Shown here: positions 11,025 to 22,800 of the stretch, in pieces | How the letters are laid out: each line of letters opens with the position of its first letter | How positions within the stretch are numbered: the first letter of the stretch is position 1 | Source: Plasmodium relictum | Lineage: Eukaryota; Apicomplexa; Aconoidasida; Haemosporida; Plasmodiidae | Reading direction: 5' to 3' | NCBI RefSeq assembly: GCF_900005765.1 | Contig: NC_041692.1 | Span: 1,240,001-1,304,000, forward strand | Length of the DNA: 64,000 nucleotides | Notes under the pieces: generated by a model | Seen by the model: only the letters and a program-made list of their open reading frames with translations | Database searches by the model: none | Told to the model about the DNA's origin: nothing | Position numbers and translations under genes: made by a program

Positions 11025-13072
11025 GAGAAAATAAGAATATTAATGAAATATATGAATCTTAATGAAACTAAAATAATTACATGAAAAATAACACAAAAAA
11101 AAAAAAAAAAAAAGACAAGGTAATAATCTCCAAATTAGAATAATTTAACCTTTTTTTCAATTTTTATAAAATACTTTTAAGCTCAAAATATATAGAACAG
11201 GAGATTTTTTTTTTTTATATTTAATTAAAATTGTATGAATATGTGAAGTTCTATATATTAAATATAACAATAGAAAAACAAAAACAGGCATAACACTTGT
11301 AATATTTTATTAGAGGAATTTTATCAATTTAATATGATAACAGGATAGTGTTAGGTAGATTACCTTTTTATTGGCTATAATTGGTGCTTTTAAAAAATTA
11401 GAATTTTATTATAACACAAATATTATTATTATTATTACATCATTTAATATAATAAAATAATTAAATTTTATGAAACTATTTTTTTTTTTTTATTAGCAGA
11501 ATTATTTGTTTAAATTAAAGTTTCAACTTATTAATAAATTGTCATAGTTTTATTTTGTTTTTTATATTAATTTGTTTTAGAATTAAGGAAATAAAAAATA
11601 AAACAAAATATAATTAATTATATGTTATGTATTTTTACATAATTCATTTATATATATCTCAATTTTTTGATTATAAAATTATTTTTTTTATCTTTAATTT
11701 GTTGCATAAACTATATTTAAAAAAAAAAAATGAAAAAACTTAAAATATATATTTACTTTTATATTTTGAATTTTCTATTTTTGTTTGTATATTTTTGAAC
11801 TAACCATTAAGTTTATTTTTATTCCATATTTTCTACTTTACAACTTTTTTTTTGTTTTCCAATAAAATAAAAGACTTTTCTTTAAAATTTTTATAGTTTT
11901 ATTTTTATTAGGAATTAATTTATATTTATTAAAAATTAACTTTTTACAATTGTATATTGCCATATTTGTATAAGATACAATTTTTTTTTTTTTAAATAAA
12001 ATTAAGGAATATTTTTTTCAATAGAAAAAAAAATTTGAAATATACGAAAAAGACTTAATTTTTTTTTTTAAATATATCCATTGTACTAAATTTATATATA
12101 AACTCTTTTATGCATATTTTTAATTATTTGAGAAGTTTTTAAAATTTTTTTTTCAAATAGAATTTTTCACTAGGATAATAATTAAACTAAATATGCTTAT
12201 AAGATATGATATGCCTTTTTCATTTTTCATTTTTCTTTTTTCTTTTTTTTTTTCTTCATGTACTTACAGTGTTAAAAATAAATTAAATGAAATATAAATT
12301 TTATTGTGAATTTTCTTCTTAATAATAATTAATAATTTCATAATTTAAATAACGTTATCCGTTTCCCTTTATAATTTGTTAAGTGGAAATAATTAATTTG
12401 CATTTTGTGTAAAAAAAAATATATATATATACAATATGTATAATATCAATATGCACATTATATATATACATATAATAATATTAATTATAAATGTATCTTA
12501 TATTTTTGTAAAAGAAAAATAAGTATTTAAAATATTTATGTTAAAAATATATATATATATATATATATATTTAATTTATTTTATAATTTCTTCAATTTTA
12601 AAAAATGTATTTCAATATATTACAAAAAAAAAAAAAAAAAAAAAATAATAATATATAATATGTATAAAGATATAAAAAGAAAAAAAAAAATACTACATTA
12701 AAAAATTTGATATTTGAAGAAATAGTAACATAAAAATAACACTAAAAATCTTAATGATATAATTTTTCATTCCTTTTTTTTTATATTTAAAATTTAAAAA
12801 AAAAATACAATAATTTTATGTGTAAATTTTACAATATTATGAAATATAAAGTTTTTTTTTTCTTTATTTTTGTGAAGTTAAATATTCTAAGAACATAAAA
12901 GAAAATTTAGTACATTTTATACTAAATTTTTTTTTTTATAATTATTAATTTTATTATATATTTTTTTCCAATTTAATTTTTTTATAGTTTTTTTTATATT
13001 GTTTTTTTTTTTCATTTTTTTTTTTTGAATGTTTACTGTTCTTTGTATATAAATTAATAAATATTAGAAATA
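11025..13072. other. Intergenic region between formin and clathrin
   Basis: Two kilobases of AT-rich sequence between co-directional genes, with no coding-like open frame. It includes TA runs near 12421-12470 and 12548-12570 and poly-A near 12626-12645. The one part of higher complexity is about 11280-11395, which holds a paired AACACT/AGTGTT and a small hairpin followed by T5. The clathrin promoter must lie in the right-hand half. Confidence 0.6.
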
Positions 13073-16000
13073 ATGAATCAAAATAATCCATTATCTGTTG
13101 CACTTGCTGATAATTTGACTAATTATAATATTCAAAATGAATCATTTCGCCTAGGAAATGTTTCTATTGAAGGAGATAAATATATATGTGTTAAAGAAAA
13201 TGTAAATGACAATACACAAGTAGTAGTCATAAATTTACATAATAAAAGTAATTCTCGTAAATATATGAAAGCCGAAAGCGTTATTATCCATCCAAATGAT
13301 CCAATACTAGCATTAAGAGGCACTATAAAAAATGTTAATACTGTTTTTTTACAAGTTTTTAATATAGAAACTAAGGAAAAAATATGTTCTTTAAATTTAA
13401 ATGAATATATGAATTATTGGAAATGGATAAATAACGATACCATTGCTATTGTTTGTGAAAAAAATATATATCACTGGAATATAGATATTTATAATTCAAA
13501 AAAAAATAAAGAAAACAATAATTTAGTAAAAATATTTGAAAAAGCACAAGTTTTTATTGATAACAATTCACAAATATTGCATTATGCAACAGATAAAGAA
13601 ATAAAGTGGTGTATTTTATGTGGAATATCAACTCAAGATCAGGGAAAAAGTATAGATGGTTATATGCAACTTTATTCATGTGAAAAAAAAATGCATCAAA
13701 CCATCGAAGGATTCATAGGATGTTTTGGCTCATTAATTTTTGATAACTGGGACTTAAAACCAATGTTTTGTTTTATTGAAAAAAAAAAAAATTCAAATAC
13801 ATCAAGGCTGCATCTAGTAGATATATATAATAACAAGACTGAAGGAACTACTCCATATAAAATTGTTAAAGAAATTAATTTAACGAATGAAAATTTAAAT
13901 GATTTTCCTATCTATATCAGTATAAACACTTTACAAGGGGTGATTTATGTGGTTACTAAATGCAGTTATGTATATATATTTGATGAAGGTACACTAAGTT
14001 TGATTATGAAAGAAAAGATTAGTGAAGATAATATTTTTATTTGCTGCGAAAGTAAAAATGGAGAAGGTATTTATGCTGTAAATAAAAAAGGAAAAATTTA
14101 TTATATCACAGTAAATTATTTACATTTAATAAATTATTTGAAATTATCCAACATGGAATTTAAAGACAAGATTATAAAAAACTTTTGTTTTAAATATGGA
14201 TATCCTGGTTGTGACTATATATCCGTTTACAAAAAATGTATCAATGAAATGGATTTCAAAAAAGCATCAAAAATTATATGCCTAATGAAAAATACTAAAA
14301 TTTATGAAGAATACTCTAATTCTATATCAGAAGCTATTTTAATTATGAATAAAAAAAAGGCGGACATTAGAATTACTCCTCCTTTAAGAACACAGCAAGT
14401 GTTAAATAGTTTTAAATCATTTAAAAATACATCAGGTCAATTATCTCCTCTTCTTCTTTATTTTTCTGTTTTATTAGAATATGATAAATTAAATTCCTAT
14501 GAGTCTATTGAACTAGTGAAGCCTGTTGTTTTGCAAAAAAAAAAGGAATATTTGGAAAAATGGATAAAAGATGACAAATTAACGTACTCAGAAGAATTAG
14601 GAGATTTAGTTAAAGTGTTAGATTTGCGTTTAGCATTAAATATTTATTTAAGATGTGATTCTCATAATAAAATAATTTCTACTTATTGTCTTTTAAATAT
14701 GTTTAATAATGTATCGAGTTACATAAATAATTTTAAACAATTTAATTTTGATTATGTAAATATATTTATCGATATAATTAACTATGAATTTCCATTTAGT
14801 ACTGATAAGGAGACAAGTTCTACTGGGGATTTAAGCAATTCTTCAAAAAATGAAACGATGGATTTTTTTAATGATAGTAGCAATACTAATGACAGTAAAC
14901 AAAACAAAAGTAGTAATAGTGAAATAGCCGTTCAATATATAAAGTGTTTATGTGAAAATAACATTCAATTTGATATCAATAGAATAGTTGATTATTTATT
15001 GAGTAAAAAAAAATTACAGGAAGCTACATCTATATTAATAGATTATTTAAAAGATAATAAACCAGAACATAAAAATTTACAAACAAAATTATTTGAATTT
15101 AACTTGTATAACAATGTTCAAGTAGCAGAAACTTTATTTCAAATGGATATTTTTACGTATTATGATAAAAACAAAATAGCTTATATATGTGAAGAAAAAG
15201 GATTGTATCAAAGAGCATTAGAGAATTACACCAATTTAAGTGATATAAAAAGAGTTATTAACAAATCTACTTGCTTTCAAAAAAATGGAAGTATTAATAA
15301 TGCCTTTGATAATAATAATATGCCTATAAATAAAGGAATATCTACTGAATGGATAAAAAATTATTTTTCTACACTAAGTGATACGGTTTGTCAAGATATA
15401 TTATTTGACTTGATGAAAGGAAGTAAAATAAACATGGAAGTTATCATTTCTATTTGCGTGCAGTATTATAATAAAATAGGAATAAGAAAAATTATTAGTA
15501 AATTTGAAGAAAATAAAAATTATGAAGGGATTTTTTATTTTGTTAGTTCTATTTTAAATGAATTACCAAATTTAACAAATAAAAGCAATGAAGATTTATC
15601 AAATAATAATACATTATCTTATAATAATATAAATAATGATAATTCTTCCGTCTTACTTAATTCTGAAATCACAACTCCATATAAGCAGACATCTTATAAT
15701 TTAAAAATAGAAGATATTCATTATATTATGTTTAAATATATTGAGGCATGTGTAAAAATAAACAACATCCAAGAGTTGGATAGAATTTGCAAAGATAAAA
15801 ATGCAAAATACAATCCTGAACAAATAAAAAATTTTCTAAAAGATTGTAAGTTATCAGATCCACGCCCATTAATATATGTATGTGATATTCATAATTATAT
15901 TGAAGAATTAGCAGAATATTTATATAAAAATAGTTTATTAAAATATATTGAAGTATATGTAATAAAAGTTAATCCTGATAATGCGTATAAAGTTATAGGG

Positions 16001-18853
16001 GTTTTGCTAGACTTGGATGCTTCTGAAGATTTTCTTTTAAATATATTAAATAATATAAAAAATATATCCAATATAGGAAATTTAATAGAAATAGCAGAAA
16101 AAAGAAATCGACTTAAGTTATTGCTTCCTTGGCTTGAAAGTAGAGCAAATGAAGGTTATGAAAATATCGAATTACACAATGCTTTAGCTAAAATATATAT
16201 AGATTTAAATAAAGATCCAGAGAACTTTTTAAAAACAAATAATTTTTATGATAAGAAAATGATAGGCAGGTATTGCGAGGATCTAGATCCTCACTTAGCA
16301 TATACTGCTTATGAAAGATCCAATGGAGAGTGCGATGAAGAACTTATTAATATAACAAGTAAAAACGGACTTTTTAAATTACAAGCAAGATATTTAGTTT
16401 CAAGACAATCTGTTGATCTTTGGAAAATCGTCTTGGATGAATCAAATAAATATAGAAAAAATGTAATTGATCAAGTTATAGGATCTACCCTTATTGAATC
16501 AAATAATGCAGACGAAATTACTGTAACCGTAAAAGCATTTATTGAAAAAAAATTAAGTAGTGAGTTAATTGAATTATTAGAAAAAATAGTTTTACATAAT
16601 AGTGAATTCAGTGATAATAAAAATTTACAAAATCTTTTAATTTTAACTGCTATTAAATCAGATTCAAAAAAGGTTATGGAATATATTAATCGTCTTGATA
16701 ATTTTTCAGGTCCTCAAATTGCTTCTATTGCTTATGATTACAAACTAAGAGAAGAAGCATTTGTTATTTATAAAAAATTTAATTGCTATACCTCTGCTAT
16801 TTCAGTTTTACTAGATAGTATTTTATATGATAATAGAAAAAATAAAAACAGAAATGAATTATCCAGTGATACTTCTTTAGATAATAATAAAGAAAACATG
16901 TTTTTAAGTAAAAATGACAATGATAATGACGAATATTTAAATCATTTTTCTGAATATGATCACCATGATAAAAATGATAACGATGGATTGAGAAATAAAA
17001 ATAACTTAAATTTTGATAGAAATAATGATGATAATGAAGAAAATGAATCCACATTAGATGCAACAAGTTTTGAAGACGATTTAAATAGAGCAATTGAATT
17101 TGCACAAAAATGTAATAATAATGATGTATGGTTCATATTAGGTAAGGCACAATTAAAATTAAACAAAATTATTGATGCTATTGATAGCTTTGTGAAATCA
17201 AATAATCCAGAATCTTATAAAGAAGTTATAGAAAAATGTATACAGAATAATTATTATGAACATTTAATAACATATTTAAACACCTTAAGAGAACAAAATT
17301 CATTGAAAGATGTTTTGGTAGATTCGGAATTATTATATGCTTATGCTAAATTAAAAAAAACAACAGAAATGACAAAATTTATTAACAGTACCAACTCAGC
17401 CAACTTGCAACTAATAGGTGATAGATTGTATAAAGAACAAGAATATGAAGTAGCTAAAATTCTATATAGCAACATTCCTAACAATCAGAAATTGACTATT
17501 TGTTATTTAAGATTAAAAGAATATTCCTTAGCCATAGAAGCAGCTAAAAAAGCAAAAAGTCTTAAAACGTGGAAAGAAGTAAATTTCATATGTGTAAAAG
17601 AAAAACAACTAAAATATGCACACACTGCTGGTTTACAATTAATTATGCATGCAGATCATTTAGATGAAATTATCAAAATATATGAAAAAAAAAAATACAT
17701 AAATGAATTAATGAGCTTATTAGAAAATGGATTAAATAATGAAAGAGCGCATGTTGGAATATACACAGAATTAGGTATTTTATATGCAAAGTATAAACCT
17801 GAAAAATTAATGGAATTCATAAGAAATTATGCTAATAAAATTAATACTAGAAAATTAATTGATATATGTCAAAATGAATATTTATTAAAAGAAGCTGTTT
17901 ATTTATATATTTCTTATGATGAATACAATTTAGCTGTTGATACAATTATTAAGCATTCTCCTACTGCTTATACATCGGATACATTTATGCAAGTTATTCA
18001 CAAAGTAACAAATAGCGATATTATACATAAAGTCATTGATTTTTATATTGAGGAACATCCGTTAAGCTTATATAACTTATTAAAAATTTTAGAAAATAAA
18101 ATTGACAATAACAGATTGGTTCAAACTTTGAAAAAATCTAATAATTTGCCATTAATACAAAAATATCTAGAAGACATACAAGTACAAAATATTACAGCTG
18201 TTAACGAAACCTTAAATGAAATTTATTTGCAAAATGATGATTACATCAGTTTAAGAAATTCTATTGATGAATACGACAATTTTAACCAAACCAACCTAAT
18301 TAATAAATTAGAAAATCATAAACTTCCAGAAATGAGGAGAATTGCTGCTTTATTATATAAAAAAAACAAAAAGTATAAAGAAGCAATTAATTTATCAAAA
18401 AAAGAAGAACAATATAAGGATGCAATAGAAATAGCTAGAGTATCAAAAAATAATTTATATATAGAGGATTTAATAAATTACTTCATTGAAATCAAGAATA
18501 AAGAAGCATTTTGTGCCTGTTTGATTGTATGTTATGATTTATTAAAACCAGATTACATATTAGAGATTGTTTGGTCTAGTGGATTTACTGATCAAGCTAT
18601 GTTGTATTTCATTCAAATTGTTAGTGATTACACAAATCAAATAGATATTATGAAAAAGCAGATAGAAGATATACAAAAAGAAAAAAAGATGAATAAATCA
18701 GCTCCTAATGACTATTCTGCTGCATCAATATCAAATCAATTTAGTTATTCATTAAATAATAATTTATCTATCATGCCACCTCAAAATAATTATTTATCAA
18801 ATAACTCACAATTTGATAAATATGACATGTTTAATAATAATACACATTTTTAA
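13073..18853 (+). CDS. CHC: Clathrin heavy chain
   Basis: Single exon, 1926 aa, longer than the roughly 1675 aa of animal clathrin. The N-terminus aligns well with the seven-bladed propeller family: NPLSVALADNLTNY, GDKYICVKE, and YWKWINNDTIAIV equivalent to the family's FWKWIS segment. After the propeller (about 1-365) come the linker and the alpha-zigzag CHCR repeats, rich in AL-Y and GLYQRAL-type helices, to about residue 1860. Extra length comes from Asn/Asp/Ser-rich inserts near residues 575-620, 830-870 and 1250-1330. Clathrin triskelia coat vesicles at the Golgi and endosomes; in apicomplexans they are mainly associated with post-Golgi sorting to secretory organelles. The far C-terminus is Asn/Ser rich and lacks a recognisable QLMLT-type chaperone-binding motif. 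The start ATG sits in a standard AAATA leader. Confidence 0.97.
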   Translation: MNQNNPLSVALADNLTNYNIQNESFRLGNVSIEGDKYICVKENVNDNTQVVVINLHNKSNSRKYMKAESVIIHPNDPILALRGTIKNVNTVFLQVFNIETKEKICSLNLNEYMNYWKWINNDTIAIVCEKNIYHWNIDIYNSKKNKENNNLVKIFEKAQVFIDNNSQILHYATDKEIKWCILCGISTQDQGKSIDGYMQLYSCEKKMHQTIEGFIGCFGSLIFDNWDLKPMFCFIEKKKNSNTSRLHLVDIYNNKTEGTTPYKIVKEINLTNENLNDFPIYISINTLQGVIYVVTKCSYVYIFDEGTLSLIMKEKISEDNIFICCESKNGEGIYAVNKKGKIYYITVNYLHLINYLKLSNMEFKDKIIKNFCFKYGYPGCDYISVYKKCINEMDFKKASKIICLMKNTKIYEEYSNSISEAILIMNKKKADIRITPPLRTQQVLNSFKSFKNTSGQLSPLLLYFSVLLEYDKLNSYESIELVKPVVLQKKKEYLEKWIKDDKLTYSEELGDLVKVLDLRLALNIYLRCDSHNKIISTYCLLNMFNNVSSYINNFKQFNFDYVNIFIDIINYEFPFSTDKETSSTGDLSNSSKNETMDFFNDSSNTNDSKQNKSSNSEIAVQYIKCLCENNIQFDINRIVDYLLSKKKLQEATSILIDYLKDNKPEHKNLQTKLFEFNLYNNVQVAETLFQMDIFTYYDKNKIAYICEEKGLYQRALENYTNLSDIKRVINKSTCFQKNGSINNAFDNNNMPINKGISTEWIKNYFSTLSDTVCQDILFDLMKGSKINMEVIISICVQYYNKIGIRKIISKFEENKNYEGIFYFVSSILNELPNLTNKSNEDLSNNNTLSYNNINNDNSSVLLNSEITTPYKQTSYNLKIEDIHYIMFKYIEACVKINNIQELDRICKDKNAKYNPEQIKNFLKDCKLSDPRPLIYVCDIHNYIEELAEYLYKNSLLKYIEVYVIKVNPDNAYKVIGVLLDLDASEDFLLNILNNIKNISNIGNLIEIAEKRNRLKLLLPWLESRANEGYENIELHNALAKIYIDLNKDPENFLKTNNFYDKKMIGRYCEDLDPHLAYTAYERSNGECDEELINITSKNGLFKLQARYLVSRQSVDLWKIVLDESNKYRKNVIDQVIGSTLIESNNADEITVTVKAFIEKKLSSELIELLEKIVLHNSEFSDNKNLQNLLILTAIKSDSKKVMEYINRLDNFSGPQIASIAYDYKLREEAFVIYKKFNCYTSAISVLLDSILYDNRKNKNRNELSSDTSLDNNKENMFLSKNDNDNDEYLNHFSEYDHHDKNDNDGLRNKNNLNFDRNNDDNEENESTLDATSFEDDLNRAIEFAQKCNNNDVWFILGKAQLKLNKIIDAIDSFVKSNNPESYKEVIEKCIQNNYYEHLITYLNTLREQNSLKDVLVDSELLYAYAKLKKTTEMTKFINSTNSANLQLIGDRLYKEQEYEVAKILYSNIPNNQKLTICYLRLKEYSLAIEAAKKAKSLKTWKEVNFICVKEKQLKYAHTAGLQLIMHADHLDEIIKIYEKKKYINELMSLLENGLNNERAHVGIYTELGILYAKYKPEKLMEFIRNYANKINTRKLIDICQNEYLLKEAVYLYISYDEYNLAVDTIIKHSPTAYTSDTFMQVIHKVTNSDIIHKVIDFYIEEHPLSLYNLLKILENKIDNNRLVQTLKKSNNLPLIQKYLEDIQVQNITAVNETLNEIYLQNDDYISLRNSIDEYDNFNQTNLINKLENHKLPEMRRIAALLYKKNKKYKEAINLSKKEEQYKDAIEIARVSKNNLYIEDLINYFIEIKNKEAFCACLIVCYDLLKPDYILEIVWSSGFTDQAMLYFIQIVSDYTNQIDIMKKQIEDIQKEKKMNKSAPNDYSAASISNQFSYSLNNNLSIMPPQNNYLSNNSQFDKYDMFNNNTHF

Positions 18854-19868
18854 AAAAAAAAATAAAGATAATACTTAATTATAAAAAAAAAAAAATAAAA
18901 TAAATGAAATAAAGTAAAATATTAATAAATAATTCTTAATATTATATATATACATATTATATAATTTTAAAGTTACTACAATATATAAGATTTTTTTTTT
19001 TGTTTGTTCATATACATTATAAAAAAATAAACGTAAAAAAAATTATAAAAATATAGTTTTAAGAGGATTTCTATCTTCATCGTAAAATATTTACTATTTT
19101 ATTCTATTAAATTTTTTTTTTTTTTTATAAAATATAAGCATTTTATTTTTATTCTTTTTTTATATACCTTTTTTAATGAAACCTAGATAAAATATCCAAT
19201 ACATTATGAAATACTAAACAAACAATAAAAATAATGATATAGAATAAATATATAAAAGAATATTATATAGTTTATTTAAAAATTTTTTTTTTTTTAATGT
19301 TATGTTTCTACGTTGGTTTTTTTTTAAATAATTGCATTAAGGCAACATTAAATGCAACTACCACAACTTTTCAAAACACTCTATTTTTTTAAACTTATTA
19401 AAAATTGCAAAATGTAATAATTTTTTTTTAAGAGTATGTTAAAATGATGTTATTAAACCATTCTAAATATATATTTTTTTCTTTTTAAAACATTTTACAA
19501 GATAACATAGAAATTAATATGCATAAATGTTTATAAACTAAATAATGTTAAAATGGTACATTCTTATATATATAAATAACATATGAATTAAGTTGTGCTA
19601 ATATTTTTAAATATATATCAAATAAAAAAAAGTTGCCAAGAATTATATATAAAAAAAAAAAAAATTTCCTTAATAAGTTCAAAATTTAATAAAATTATAG
19701 AAAAAATAAAATAAAATTTAATTTGCCAAAATCTCTTAAAAAAATAAATTAAAATATATATACGTTGTTATATTTGCCAGACAGATGAAATATATAATAT
19801 TTAAATGTACGAATTTTTAAATAATATCTTAATGAGAATATGCTATTATAAAAAACATGAAATTCTTT
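18854..19868. other. Convergent intergenic region between clathrin and ATP2
   Basis: One kilobase between the clathrin stop and the terminal exon of the P4-ATPase on the other strand. No gene is seen. It is mostly AT runs, with one higher-complexity island at about 19305-19385 containing paired segments. From memory, P. falciparum has an internal var-gene cluster in this interval; nothing of that kind is present. Confidence 0.6.
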
Positions 19869-22800
19869 TTATATCATTTTATCTTGTTTTCTAATTAATT
19901 GTATGCAAGCCGGGTCGGCTTCACTAAATGCATATCCTAGTGATTTTGATCTCATACTTTTCTATAAAAAAAAATATATATATATACAGTTATCAAAAGG
20001 AAAATATTGTTTTTTTAAATACATGTGCATGTGTTATATTTTAAAAATATGAAATAAATATTGAAAATTAATTTGTTTTCTTATTTTTTTGTTTATGTTT
20101 TTACATATTTTTCTTTTTTAAAGTCATCTCTGGTAATTTGCTCAACAAAATCAGTTGCACCATCCTGCGCATCTTCCTATAAAAAATAAAAATAAAAATT
20201 AGTAAGTGGTCTTATTCAAAATTTTTAAAATTTTCTTTTTATTTTTTACGTGTTCTTGCAATATATGATAAACTTCTGGATTGAAATTTCTTTTATAAAC
20301 CTTAAAAATGTAATCTCTTGATAAAGCAACAAATAAACCTAATAAAACAACTAGCCAAAAACGAAGTGATTTAACTAGATATACAACGGTTCCTAATAAA
20401 TGACTAGTTCCAAAATACATAAAGGAAAAAGAAGTAGCTAAAAGGAGAAATGAGAATATGCTCAAAGAAACAGCAATTATAGGTAATATATTCAAATGAT
20501 ATGTTTCTAACAAAATTTTAAAATTAACAATCAAAACTGTTAAAAAAAAAGTAACGCATCCAACTGTCCACATATCATATGGTTCCCCATCGGGACTTGG
20601 AACATTATAATAAGATAAAAAATACAAAGGTATTAAAAAAACAACACATCCATGAAAAAGGCTATTAATAACCCACGAAATAAAAGTGTTAATATTAAAA
20701 TAATAATGAAAAATTCCTAATTTATACAAAAAGGGTTTTTCTAATGCTGTATTTAAACTAATATCCTGATCTAATATAGCATGAATTATAACCGGAATGG
20801 AAGTAAAAAATACATTATATACTTGCAATAAAAATTCATAATATATTTTTTGCCCTGAATATAACGAGAGAGAACCAAAAATAAATAATGGAAAAATTAA
20901 AACAATATTTTTATAAAACATATATACCACCAGTTTACTTATTCTTCTATAAGATAACCTACCATGCACTAGTAATAAATTTCTCAAAAAACGAAATTGG
21001 CTAATACCATAATCAGAAGAATTAAATGCTTGAACTCCCTCTTGCCCTCTAATTCCTATTCCTATATTTGCTTTGTTAATCATATTACGATCATTTGCTC
21101 CATCTCCTATTGCCAAAGTAATTTTTTTTAATAATCTGTTTGCAGATGACACAATAGCTCCTTTCTGATATGGGCTAACTCTACCACATATAACGGAAGT
21201 GCATTTGTCTGCTAAATAAAAAAATTTTTTTTCGAATTTTTTATTTAATAATATATCAATAACACTGCCATCAACAACTAGAACGTGATTGAATGAACCC
21301 ATTAGCATCTTATAGTTATCTGGCTTTAATGATAAAATTTTTTTCTTCTTTCTGGAAAAGATATTTTTAAAAAAGTTAATTTTAAAACATTTCTTTCTCT
21401 CATCATCATCACTAAAATCATAATGTGGCAAATTTAAAGACTTTTCAACTTTCAAAATATCTTCGTCTAATTTTTTCATTAATTCATTTTCATTTGAAAC
21501 ATATTCTTCTGTGTATACAAATTGTACTGAATAATTATCTATTAAATTTGCTGCAACACCAATATTCATTGCTGTTTCAACTTTATCACCAGTCAACATC
21601 CATATATGAATTCCTGCAATTCTTAAATCTTCAATAGTAGAGCTAACTCCTTCTTGTAGCTTATCTTCTATGCCTGTAACACCTTGTAATACCAAATCAT
21701 TTTCAATAAACTCAGCTACCTTTTCTATGTTTTGTTCTCTATCTTTTATACTAAGAGAAGCCTCTTTATATAATTCATACCATTTTGCAAATGTTTCTTC
21801 ATTTAATTCTCTTTGTGCAATGCACAATGTTCTTAATCCTTCATCAGCATATGTTTCCATGTATTCAATAGTTATGTCATCTATTTTTGTCTTTTTTGCC
21901 AATTTTTTTAATATAACATCTCCAGCACCTTTACAAAATAACATTATTTTAGATTTCTTGCTATTTTTACAATTACATTTTCCACTAATTTTATGATTAT
22001 TATTATTATTAGCATCTTCATTTAATTTAGAATGAGTTGTTATATCATTTTTTTTATATATATCACTATTTCCTCTTTTTTGCGTATTTTTTTCGTTTTG
22101 AATTTCATCATACTTTTTTACTCCCTCACAATTATTAACACTATTGTAATTACAATTACTATTATTAACATCATTATTATTTCCATGATTACAACAATTA
22201 AAAATTGGTATTCTACAAATAATACTACTCATTTTTCTTTGACTTGTAAATTCAATAGATGCTAAAGTATCGATTTCATATATTCTTCCAAATATACTTA
22301 TTCCATATTTACCGTCTTTTCTATATAAAAAGGTAATATCAAAATGTTTTGCTGCATTTACTAATGCTTCTTCATCTGGGCTACTTGATGAATAAGTATT
22401 AATTCCATCTTTGTCTTTTTCACAAATAACTGAGTGATTAATAGCCAAATGAAGAAAAAAGTTTATTAAATGAGGATGATTAAAATGATTTATATCATGT
22501 AAATGATTTAATAAGTCGCCGTCCACAATATTTACGTTAGGTGTTTTCTTTTTTGATTTCATAACAGGTTCATCAGGGATTTCTAAATTTTTTTTTTTTA
22601 AAATATTTTTTTTGATTTCTGTTAAACCCTTTCCATAAGAAATACCATTAATTGCACATTTTTTAAATTCCATGATATTGCAAGTCAAGGTTCCTGTTTT
22701 ATCTGAAAAGATATATTCGATTTGTCCTAATTCTTCGATTAAACTTGATGTTCTTGGTACAGCATTAAAATATATGTAATTTTTTTCTTTGTTTTCTTGA

